Below, piece after piece: positions 51,705 to 59,277 of a stretch of DNA of 64,000 nucleotides. A model generated the notes under the pieces. The model was not told where the DNA came from and ran no database searches. It saw only the letters and a program-made list of their open reading frames with translations. The DNA comes from Mucilaginibacter sp. UBA5151 (lineage in GTDB: Bacteria; Bacteroidota; Bacteroidia; Sphingobacteriales; Sphingobacteriaceae): positions 1-64,000 of the forward strand of contig DHXR01000042.1 in assembly GCA_002413785.1 (NCBI GenBank), in the 5' to 3' direction. Position numbers and translations under genes: made by a program. Positions within the stretch are counted from its first letter, which is position 1, and the number at the start of each line of letters is the position of its first letter.

Positions 51705-51911
51705 ATGAAAACAGAAAAATTAAGCTTAAGCAGCATTAAAAATGTGCTGAGCAGGGCTGAAATGAAAATGATTATGGCGGGGAGCGGCACCTATAATTGC
51801 CAATGTGAGGGAACAAAAGGAACATGGTCAGGTACTTACTCTTCTCAATCTGCAGCAGATGCAAGTGCTGCCTACAATTGCCGTTATGGTGGGAGCTGTG
51901 GTTTAGCCTAA
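51705..51911 (+). CDS. Secreted cysteine-containing peptide precursor (bacteriocin/RiPP-like)
   Basis: This 68-residue precursor has the leader MKTEKLSLSSIKNVLSRAEM followed by KMIMAGSG, typical of Bacteroidota double-glycine-type leaders, with cleavage expected after Gly-Ser. The core of about 41 residues has four cysteines in two similar motifs, TYNCQC and AYNCRYGGSC. They are joined by a Gly/Ser/Thr/Ala-rich spacer. Two disulfides are likely. The neighbours are thiol-redox proteins (DsbD-like upstream, TlpA-like downstream). A terminator follows at once, giving a short abundant mRNA. No exporter or C39 peptidase remains in the window. Toxin, signal or structural peptide are all possible. 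Confidence 0.72.
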   Translation: MKTEKLSLSSIKNVLSRAEMKMIMAGSGTYNCQCEGTKGTWSGTYSSQSAADASAAYNCRYGGSCGLA

Positions 51912-51923
51912 GTTTACTTTAAT

Positions 51924-51954
51924 AAGTTACCCCAATTTTTTGGGTAACTTTTGC
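51924..51954 (+). terminator. Intrinsic terminator after the peptide gene
   Basis: AAGTTACCC and GGGTAACTT form a perfect nine-base stem with an eight-to-nine-base T-rich loop, followed by TT and AT-rich sequence. It lies 13 bases after the peptide stop and 27 before the TlpA-like ATG. It should limit read-through so that the peptide is made in excess over the downstream protein. Confidence 0.7.
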
Positions 51955-51978
51955 ATTTATTAATTTTAATAAAACATT

Positions 51979-53409
51979 ATGAAATTTATTAATATCTTTT
52001 TTCTCCTGATAAGTTGTTCATCTTTTGCCCAGGTAACTATCCATGGGCAAATATCAGGATTTGGTGAAATAAAAAACTGCAAAGTTTTTTTGCCTATCGG
52101 GTCATTTTATAACAGACAAATTTCAAGTAACGTCACAGTAAAAAGTGATAGTAGTTTTAATTTAATACCAAATATTAAACAAAACACTTTTATAACAATA
52201 AAAGTAGTAAGCGAGCCTATTTTTCTTTATGTTGAGCCAGGGGATAATGTTAATCTTACAATTGAAAACACACGGGATAAGGATACTTTTCTTAAAATAA
52301 AAGGTAATAATGGACAGGGAAATTTATGGTTTAATAAATACTTTTATGCCCCTCCTTTATACTCGAATAGTCAAGGTGCTCTTGCTGACGAAATAAAAGT
52401 AAAAAATAGCGCTGACGTAATGATTGATATTCAATCATTTTTAAAAAAAGAAACAGAGGTTATTGATTCTTTACGCAACCTAAATCTTGTAACTATTGGT
52501 TTTGTTGAATTTGCAAAAAAGGAAGTTTATGCAATGCATCTCTCTAATCTCTTACATAATTTAAATAGTATAAGTGATGATACAAAAGATCCTGCTCTAA
52601 TAAAAAAGATTATGGACCTTAAGAAACTGATATATTCATCAAATACGCCTGTAGATGCTGTGTATACTAAAACGAGAGCTGGAGAAATGTATTTTTATTC
52701 AGGCTATCTAAAAGATTTTGGTGTTGAGCATCCGGAACTATTGAAAAAATATTCCGGTGAAGTTTTTGGAGTCTATAACGAATATTTTTATTTACCCCCA
52801 ATATTTCAAGAATATTTATTAGGATGCGCTTTGCTTACTCAAAAAAATTCAATAGTTAATGAATTTGATTTTAATAAGGGGTATAGCATTTATAAGGGAA
52901 AATTTCCACATAGCCCATATATACCAATAATTGATAGTTTATCTAAAAAAGAACAAGCAATAGTAATAAATAATAATCCTTTAGTTCATTTTGATACAAC
53001 CGCAACTTACAATACAATAGCTGAACTGGTTAAAAGTTACAAAGGCCATAACGTTTTAATCGATGTTTGGGCGACCTGGTGTGGCCCATGCAAAGAAGAA
53101 TTTCAATATTATGAATTAATTAAAGATGACCTGAAGAATTATGACGTTGCAACCATCTTTATATCAATTGATAATCTTTCTCTTAAAAAGTTATGGATGA
53201 AAATAGCATTGCAAGCTGAATTAGAAGGTTATCATATAATTGCAAGTAAGGCATTGCAAAAAGATATAATAAACTTAGTATATGAGTACAAACAGGTTGC
53301 TATCCCAAGATATATATTGATAAACAAAAATGGCGAGTTGGTTGATTTGGATGCCCCCAGGCCGCGCAATAAGACCGAACTACTTAAGGTATTTAAAGAA
53401 AAATTGTAA
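51979..53409 (+). CDS. TlpA-like thioredoxin-domain protein with N-terminal beta domain
   Basis: This 476-residue protein has a signal peptide ending at SSFAQ. An N-terminal beta-rich DUF4369-like domain (about 20-100), a helical middle region and a C-terminal TlpA/ResA-type thioredoxin domain follow. The redox motif TWCGPCKEE has Cys368 and Cys371, with a cis-Pro segment VAIPRYILINKNG. It would reduce or isomerise disulfides in the periplasm. It lies 67 bases after the cysteine-rich peptide gene across a terminator, and coding for maturation or quality control of that peptide is the natural inference. The gene is visibly AT-rich compared with the core genes, suggesting transfer. Confidence 0.82.
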   Translation: MKFINIFFLLISCSSFAQVTIHGQISGFGEIKNCKVFLPIGSFYNRQISSNVTVKSDSSFNLIPNIKQNTFITIKVVSEPIFLYVEPGDNVNLTIENTRDKDTFLKIKGNNGQGNLWFNKYFYAPPLYSNSQGALADEIKVKNSADVMIDIQSFLKKETEVIDSLRNLNLVTIGFVEFAKKEVYAMHLSNLLHNLNSISDDTKDPALIKKIMDLKKLIYSSNTPVDAVYTKTRAGEMYFYSGYLKDFGVEHPELLKKYSGEVFGVYNEYFYLPPIFQEYLLGCALLTQKNSIVNEFDFNKGYSIYKGKFPHSPYIPIIDSLSKKEQAIVINNNPLVHFDTTATYNTIAELVKSYKGHNVLIDVWATWCGPCKEEFQYYELIKDDLKNYDVATIFISIDNLSLKKLWMKIALQAELEGYHIIASKALQKDIINLVYEYKQVAIPRYILINKNGELVDLDAPRPRNKTELLKVFKEKL

Positions 53410-53476
53410 ATCTTTTGAATTATATTTTTTCGTATTTGATATTATCAAAATGAAACGTTTGTTCTGTAATTGAACC

Positions 53477-53868
53477 CCCGCCTGTCCAAGCGTGCCGCTT
53501 GGACACACAAAAATTTAAACGTCCCGCTTAAATTAATAAATAATTTTAAAAGGGCTTTCGGTGTTAGCCATGCTACACCAAATATTCATACACCACCCTG
53601 CAAATCCAATCTGCTACAGTTAAGGTTACAAAATAAAGTTCGTCGGTTGAGGCATTGCGTGACATGGAATAAATATAAGCATTTATCTTTAAAACAGCAA
53701 CAGGCGGATTAATTTAAACGGGAAAATATCATTCTTTCTTATCCTTCTATGCCCTGCAAGTTCCGTTATGCATGGGGGTCACTAAGCATGGCGTAGAAGA
53801 TCCTTCGCTGCGCTCAGGATGACAGAAAAGGGTTGGGACAGGCGAGGGAACGTCTGTCTGGGTGAGGC
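53477..53868. repeat. 392-bp direct repeat, left copy
   Basis: This block recurs in the same orientation and with the same length at 56212-56603, with scattered substitutions and near identity over the last 140 bases. It starts with two adjacent hairpins, TGTCCAAGCG-TGC-CGCTTGGACA and AATTTAAACG-TCC-CGCTTAAATT. It ends with GTAGAAGATCCTTCGC...GTCTGTCTGGGTGAGGC. No reading frame is preserved between the copies. The remaining gap sequence at 53410-53476 and 53869-53989 shows nothing else. Confidence 0.88.
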
Positions 53869-53989
53869 TTTTACCGACAGTTTGAAATATTTGTTAACGT
53901 GCTATATAATTACAACATTTGTTTAATTACAAATGGGAGACAATTGCAATAGCCGGAGCGAATAAAATCCTAAACTATATGATATAACT

Positions 53990-54560
53990 ATGAAAACCGA
54001 AGAAATAAAACAACTTTTTGAACAGTTTGAATCTGCTGCATCGGAAATTGAGGGAATTGAATGCTGGAGCGCAAGGGAAATGCAAACTCTGTTGGGATAC
54101 AGCAAATGGGAAAATTTTGAAAAGGTTATTCAAAAAGCGAAGGAAGCGTGCAAAAATGCAGGAGAAGAAGTTAACGATCATTTTCCTGACGTCAGGAAAA
54201 CGATAGCAATGCCCAAAAGTGCTGAAAAAGAAATTGTTGACGTAGCGCTCACCCGTTACGCCTGCTACCTGGTTGCGCAAAATGGCGATAGCCGCAAATT
54301 TTTTACCAACCATTAGCATAAAGGCTAAAGACCTTGCTGCTGAAATGACGGGGCTGAATGTGCAAAGCAAAGATTTGAAAGGACATAACCCCATTGAAAA
54401 AGAACATATTGACAATAATACAGCTGTAAGAAAAATGCTTGCTGAAAGAGGAATATACCCTGAGAACCTTCCTCCTGCTGCCGATGTTAAAAAAATCAAG
54501 CGCAAACTGGATACAGATGATAAAAATGTACTGAAAGATTCAAAAAAGAAAAAAAAGTAA
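53990..54560 (+). pseudogene. dinD: dinD with internal frameshifting deletion
   Basis: The first frame (53990-54316) encodes the N-terminal part of DNA-damage-inducible protein D: GIECWSAREMQTLLGYSKWE and LTRYACYLVAQNGDSRK. It then stops after FFTNH. A second frame beginning within the overlap encodes the C-terminal part: FLPTISIKAKDLAAEMTGLN, then NPIEKEHIDNNTAVRKMLAE and RGIYPENLPPAADVKKIKRK. The middle of the normal protein, roughly 130 residues by comparison with typical DinD, is missing at about 54300 with a change of frame. The gene is broken. Confidence 0.82.
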
Positions 54561-54650
54561 AACAGACTCAATTAATCATGCTTAACTGTTGGGGATGTTT
54601 TAGGCTGAGATTTGCGGCAGTAGGGCGAACGCTGGCCTGCTTCGTTTTAC

Positions 54651-54740
54651 GGCCTCTTTATCTTGCTTTGCGTTTAACTTGCATAGGGGGCACGGGTAGC
54701 CTTTGCGCTTTTGGCCTTTGCCCGTCATCGCGCCGGGAGG
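54651..54740. repeat. Island-flanking repeat, right copy
   Basis: Matches 50561-50650 in order and orientation (CCTCTTTATCTTGCTTTGCG, CTTGCAT, TTTTGGCC, CATCGCGCC). Shortly after it are two perfect hairpins of similar design, TGTAGTC-GCA-GACTACA (54785-54801) and CCGAAGTC-AGA-GACTTCGG (54814-54832). Otherwise the gap 54561-54882 is empty. Confidence 0.7.
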
Positions 54741-54882
54741 TGATAAGGGCGGGTTGGCTCATGTTGCCCCGGCTTTGTTGTTCCTGTAGTCGCAGACTAC
54801 AGACATAGTGCATCCGAAGTCAGAGACTTCGGACAGCGGGGGAATTTCATAATTTACTTTTTTCAAAAGTGGACCCCTTTAA

Positions 54883-56112
54883 TTAATAGAAATTTATTTC
54901 GAGCAATCCAACTTTATCGTTTACTTCTATCAATTTCAATCCGTGAAATTGAAGACTTTTGTTCAAAGTTTCTATGTTACTTATATCTAAAGAAAGATCG
55001 TACCTGTTATTGTCTTGTATGTTGGTTGTGATAATAGTTTTCATACTGCTTTCTAAATGAGTGGCAATACCCTTCAAATTAAAACCGACGATCTCAAACC
55101 TTGGAAAATAATCATCGGAAAAACCACCATGTTTTGATTGCATAGACATAAAAGAATGTAATTTGGAGGTGTCTGTAATAATTAACTCATAATGCTTTTG
55201 CTTTTGGCTAATAATTTTTGCCTTAAATTTAAAAGCATCGCCCAACAAACTAATAGCATAGTTTTTTATCGGGGAATTGATAAAAACAGAATTGACATAA
55301 TTTCTAAAACGCGAAGTATCCAAACCTATTTTATAGTCCAGGTCAATGTGCTGTTTCATTTTTAAATCATTATTGGTTATAAATCTTAATTTACTATAAC
55401 CTGTTATGAGTTCAATAATATCTACTAACGGATTGTTTTGACTTGAAAGTTGAAAAACATCAGAATAACGCATTTTTCTGTATAACTTACTGTCTAAACT
55501 AAACTTACCTGTGTCAGATTCAGCAGCATCAAACGAAAAAAATGCACGTTCGTTTAAGGGTTTATATTTTGGCGTTGCCGATAACTGTATTTGTTTATTA
55601 ATTGGGAAACCCTGAATTGGGGGAACCTGCTCATTTTTAATAATCCTGTTAAGCATGGTATCCGTTAATTCGCCGCCGTCGCCACTCCATCGAATGACGT
55701 TATTTCTATCAATTACAACAATATGTGGAATAGTTGAAATATTAAATGCTTTTTTTGTTTTTTGAGTGGTGTCAATCAATATCAACGCATTAAGTTGTTT
55801 TTTTGTTCTTTTAAAAAATTTCTGTGCAATTTCAGTTGGTTCGTCTGTTATAGCAGCAAATAACACATCATTATTGCTAAATTTTTTTGACAACTCATTA
55901 AAGTGAGGAAACAATGCAATACATGGAGCACACCATGTTGCCCAGAAATCAATTACAAGTATTTTACCTTTATAAAAATTTTGCGAAACGTTCTTATCAA
56001 GACAACGCTGAAATATAACGTCAGGTGCGTTTTGATTAGATATTGTGTCTTTTTTTTGAGCTTGTATGCTGATAGAAATAAAAAGACAAAGAGAACAAAT
56101 AAAAAATTTCAT
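54883..56112 (-). CDS. Thioredoxin-domain protein with C-terminal DUF3738-like region
   Basis: This 409-residue protein has a signal peptide (cut near SIQAQ). A TlpA-type thioredoxin domain (about 25-160) has the redox motif WATWCAPC with Cys61 and Cys64 and the cis-Pro segment ISTIPHIVVIDRNN. A long C-terminal region (about 190-409) includes RFEIVGFNLKGIATHLESS and LQFHGLKLIEVNDKVGLLEI. It resembles the DUF3738/TIGR03435-type domain fused to thioredoxins in Bacteroidota. It lies alone between the two 392-base repeats and is AT-rich, so it may have travelled with them. The partner is unknown. Confidence 0.75.
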   Translation of the reverse strand: MKFFICSLCLFISISIQAQKKDTISNQNAPDVIFQRCLDKNVSQNFYKGKILVIDFWATWCAPCIALFPHFNELSKKFSNNDVLFAAITDEPTEIAQKFFKRTKKQLNALILIDTTQKTKKAFNISTIPHIVVIDRNNVIRWSGDGGELTDTMLNRIIKNEQVPPIQGFPINKQIQLSATPKYKPLNERAFFSFDAAESDTGKFSLDSKLYRKMRYSDVFQLSSQNNPLVDIIELITGYSKLRFITNNDLKMKQHIDLDYKIGLDTSRFRNYVNSVFINSPIKNYAISLLGDAFKFKAKIISQKQKHYELIITDTSKLHSFMSMQSKHGGFSDDYFPRFEIVGFNLKGIATHLESSMKTIITTNIQDNNRYDLSLDISNIETLNKSLQFHGLKLIEVNDKVGLLEINFY

Positions 56113-56211
56113 GGTTATAAATAATAAATTGGATTAAATTGAACTTTTAATTTTAATTTCGCTATTCTGCTTTTTTCATTCTGATAATCTAAAATCTAAT
56201 ATTTTATCCTA

Positions 56212-56603
56212 CCCGCCTGTCCAAGCGTGTCGCTTGGACACACAGAAATTTAAGCGTCCCGCTTAAATTAATAAATAATTTTAAAAGAGCTTTCAGTATT
56301 AGCCACGCTATACCAAATATTCAGCGCCGCCCCTGCAAATCCAATCCACTACGGTTAAGGCTACAAAATAGAGTTCGTCGGTTGAGGCATTGCGTTACAT
56401 GGAATAAATATGAGCATTTATTTTTAAAATAGCAACAGGCTGTTTAATTTAAACGGGGAAATATCATTCTTTCTTATCCTTCTATGCCCTGCAAGTTCCG
56501 TTATGCATGGGGGTCACTAAGCATGGCGTAGAAGATCCTTCGCTGCGCTCAGGATGACAGAAAAGGGTTGGGACAGGCGAGGGAACGTCTGTCTGGGTGA
56601 GGC
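56212..56603. repeat. 392-bp direct repeat, right copy
   Basis: Second copy of the block at 53477-53868, same orientation. In this copy the second hairpin AATTTAAGCG-TCC-CGCTTAAATT is perfect. Its last base lies directly next to the stop codon of the hydrolase gene at 56604, so insertion here spared the coding region exactly. Confidence 0.88.
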
Positions 56604-57893
56604 CTACTTCACCTTATTATTTATAAAATCAACAATCCCCGTCACCAGCGCGGGGCTTAGCGGAAGGTCGGGGTTGCTGTAGGTGGCCATGTTTTGTTCT
56701 TCGTCGGCGGGGGCGTCTTTTAATATATGGTTCATGCCTTTAATTACCAGCAACGTAGCGTCAGATTTTGCTTTTTTTAGTTTTTCGCCATTGTCGGTCA
56801 CTACCGTCAGATCGGTAGTTCCCTGTATGATCAGCACAGGCGACTTTATTTTTTTTATCCCCCTTTGCGGCGCCATCCGGCACCAGGACATGATGAAATT
56901 CTGGATACTTGGCCTGGCGATATAGTAGATGGCAGGGTCAACATTGGGGGTGGTTTTGCCTTTGCGCATGCTGTCTAAAATAGCTTTAAACTCATCGGCC
57001 TGGTACTGCGGCTTCTTTTTCATCTCATCGGTCAATATTTTATCGGCCTGTTCACTGGCGCCCTCTGCCGAAATATAGCCTTTTACAGGCTCGTCAAACA
57101 TCGCCAGCATAGCTACCAAAGCGCCTTCGCCATGCCCGAAAATAATGATCTTCGAAAACCGCTGGTCATCATCCAGCAGTTTTACCAAACCAACGGCATC
57201 GTCGCCGTAATCTTCTATCCGCAATTGCGATTCTGTGGTACTGCTTACGCTTCCGCCTACCATGCGTTTATCATAACGTAAGGAGGCGATCCCGTTTTTT
57301 CCTAATGCGTAGGCCAAAAGCTTATAGGTATTTGCCTTTATTTCCGCTTTAGCGTTGTTACCGTCCCTGTCTGTGGGGCCTGCGTCGCCAATAATTAAAA
57401 CCACCGGTATTTTCCCGCTTGCATTTTTAGGCATCGCCAATATACCCGAGATCTGACCCGACAATGTCTTTAACAATATGGGCGACTCTGTAATATTTGG
57501 ATCGACAGCCATTTTCGCAGCGCTGCCCTCCTGGTAGGGGCTTAAAAGCAGCCCGGTTAATTTATTTTGAGCGTTCAGCGATAAGTTAAGTAAAAAGGTG
57601 CTGTTTTTAAAAGTAGCCTTATAAACCGCCAGCGATTCGCCGTATTTTACAAAATCTGTTTTAACGAGTTCGCCATATTGAGATTTTAGCTGCAGGGTGG
57701 TCGGCTTGAAATTATCAAGCGGCAAAGCTGCTTTCATTTCGTGGCTAAACATGGCAAAAATGCTATCGGGCCGGCCCTCATTATAATATTGCTTAAATTT
57801 AGCAAGGGCATCTGTATAATTAGCAGGTTCGGCCTGCGCAAGCACTCTAAAGGTAACTAACAGGGTAACTATAAAAAAAGCAACTCTTTTCAT
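56604..57893 (-). CDS. Alpha/beta hydrolase-fold protein lacking the serine nucleophile
   Basis: This 429-residue protein has a signal peptide ending at VLAQ. An N-terminal DUF3887-like domain (about 25-120) and an alpha/beta hydrolase domain (about 150-425) follow. The nucleophile elbow reads IIFGHGEGALVAM, with Gly255 where Gly-His-Ser-x-Gly is expected. A late acid/histidine pair is still visible (IQGTTDLTV, IKGMNHILK). The substitution should abolish classical serine esterase activity, so this may be a pseudoenzyme or use another residue. The 392-base repeat abuts its stop codon. Confidence 0.8.
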   Translation of the reverse strand: MKRVAFFIVTLLVTFRVLAQAEPANYTDALAKFKQYYNEGRPDSIFAMFSHEMKAALPLDNFKPTTLQLKSQYGELVKTDFVKYGESLAVYKATFKNSTFLLNLSLNAQNKLTGLLLSPYQEGSAAKMAVDPNITESPILLKTLSGQISGILAMPKNASGKIPVVLIIGDAGPTDRDGNNAKAEIKANTYKLLAYALGKNGIASLRYDKRMVGGSVSSTTESQLRIEDYGDDAVGLVKLLDDDQRFSKIIIFGHGEGALVAMLAMFDEPVKGYISAEGASEQADKILTDEMKKKPQYQADEFKAILDSMRKGKTTPNVDPAIYYIARPSIQNFIMSWCRMAPQRGIKKIKSPVLIIQGTTDLTVVTDNGEKLKKAKSDATLLVIKGMNHILKDAPADEEQNMATYSNPDLPLSPALVTGIVDFINNKVK

Positions 57894-57974
57894 CGGGTAT
57901 AATCTTTGTGGAAATTTACAGCCTCGAAATTAATAAAAATCAAACAGCTTTTAGTGCAGGCTGAATAAATAGCG

Positions 57975-58299
57975 GGGGCAAACGCATTAAAAGGCGGCTC
58001 CGATGAAGCTAATAGTGTTATTAAATTAGTTGGCAAGGCCCCTTTTGGGGGTCAAATATTGGTAGAAATACATACCAGCCCTATATTGTGTGCCGTAGGT
58101 ACTGAACATCCGCCATGCATTAGCGCTAATGCCGCTTCGTTCGTTACGTACCTACGGCACGCTAAATCCTTTTTAATATTATCTACCAATATTTCGCACC
58201 TAACGGCGCTTTTTTTAATAGTTTGGGGGGATTTCTAACAACACGGTTGGTTTTTTTTGGAACGATATCAGAATTGAAATATTTTAAGGCGTTTGCCCC
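57975..58299. repeat. Triple-nested fold-back element with GCATTRGCG-type loop (copy B)
   Basis: Three pairs of arms are nested: 57975-57992 with 58282-58299 (17 of 18), 58054-58066 with 58182-58194 (13 of 13), and 58090-58102 with 58148-58160 (13 of 13). At the centre is a perfect 16-base palindrome, GCATTAGC-GCTAATGC (58117-58132). It sits within a 27-base core shared with the element at 12-165. The region between the two flanking genes is otherwise empty. Confidence 0.8.
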
Positions 58300-58334
58300 G
58301 GCCTAAGACTATTGACTCCGGACTTAATACTTTA

Positions 58335-59000
58335 TCAACCCACCAACTGCTCAAACAAAGTTCTCAGCGTTTCTGATGCCTCATCGCAAAAACCGGGATG
58401 CACTTTTGAAGTTTGTACAATAGTGCTGCGCGTAGCGGTTAGCCATCGGAAACGGGAAGCGATATCCAGTTTACCGATGGGCCCGGCATCTTTATTCCCG
58501 AGGCAGATCCTTTCCATCGAACAGATGTGTTCTTTTAATTCCGCAATATCAAGATCTGGCGCAAAAGTATGCAGGCGGGTTTCATCCAGCAGGTATTTCG
58601 CCCGTAAAAACTTTTGTTTGGCGCAATAAAGTATCACCCCGATATTCAGGAACTCTTCGCGCTCAACCCTGGGCACTATAAGCCCAACGCTTGCTTTCAG
58701 CAGGTCCTGTATTTCTTCATCGGGTTCCGTGCGGCCGAAAGCTTCATCAAGCCGGGCAAAAACTATTTCGGGCACCTTTAATCCCAGCGTCCTTGCAATT
58801 TCGCCACCAATAAGTTCTGCTATCAGCACTTTTACTCCCTGCCCCGCGCCGCGGAATTTAAGCACATACAAAAAACCATCATCAGTTGCGGCAATTGCCG
58901 GCAACGACCCGCCTTCGCGTAATGGGGTAACATACCTTGTCACGTTTACAGTACGGAGTTGCGGGGCAATGTCATTAAGTTGCGGGGGGGTAAAATTCAT
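58335..59000 (-). CDS. HipA-like kinase N-terminus fused to DUF3037 (deletion chimaera)
   Basis: This protein has 221 residues. Residues 1-107 match the start of small HipA-like kinases (VTRYVTPLREGGSLPAIAA, VLKFRGAGQGVKVLIAELIG, EIQDLLKASVGL). Residues 108-221 match DUF3037 (VPRVEREEFLNIGVILYCAK, LDIAELKEHICSMERICLGN, SRFRWLTATRSTIVQTSKVH). These are usually two adjacent genes. Here the kinase's catalytic C-terminal part and the first few residues of DUF3037 are gone and the join is in frame. Kinase activity is not expected. It may be a new functional fusion or a recent relic. The promoter and start of the kinase gene drive it. Confidence 0.78.
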   Translation of the reverse strand: MNFTPPQLNDIAPQLRTVNVTRYVTPLREGGSLPAIAATDDGFLYVLKFRGAGQGVKVLIAELIGGEIARTLGLKVPEIVFARLDEAFGRTEPDEEIQDLLKASVGLIVPRVEREEFLNIGVILYCAKQKFLRAKYLLDETRLHTFAPDLDIAELKEHICSMERICLGNKDAGPIGKLDIASRFRWLTATRSTIVQTSKVHPGFCDEASETLRTLFEQLVG

Positions 59001-59205
59001 CAGCAGATATTTTAAATGTTAAGTTTAGAAGCAGTAAATTTACGGCAATAAAGAAAGCGATTTTTTATTTGGAAATTCTTTAATTATTGGAAATACCCGC
59101 GACACGTTATATTAATCGGTATAAGCGGCAAATATTTTTCAAAAAAAATAATTAATCGATAATGTTTATTATTAATATTTCGTTAAAGATTAATATTTAT
59201 TTGGT

Positions 59206-59213
59206 TAATTTTG
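59206..59213 (+). promoter_or_regulatory. Bacteroidota -7 box upstream of the TonB-dependent receptor
   Basis: TAATTTTG fits TAnnTTTG in a strongly AT-rich stretch, 64 bases before the ATG at 59278. The AT content lowers confidence. Confidence 0.35.
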
Positions 59214-59277
59214 TTGCTATATTGTGACGGATTTAATTAAAAGGTAAGTTTATAGTAAAACTCTACAACAACTGCTA

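Noticed and set aside
54578..54808. 76-codon plus-strand open frame with several Cys and Arg residues
   Set aside because: It is a translation of the island-flanking repeat and the following hairpins; the same DNA at 50561 is read differently, so no coding constraint is visible.
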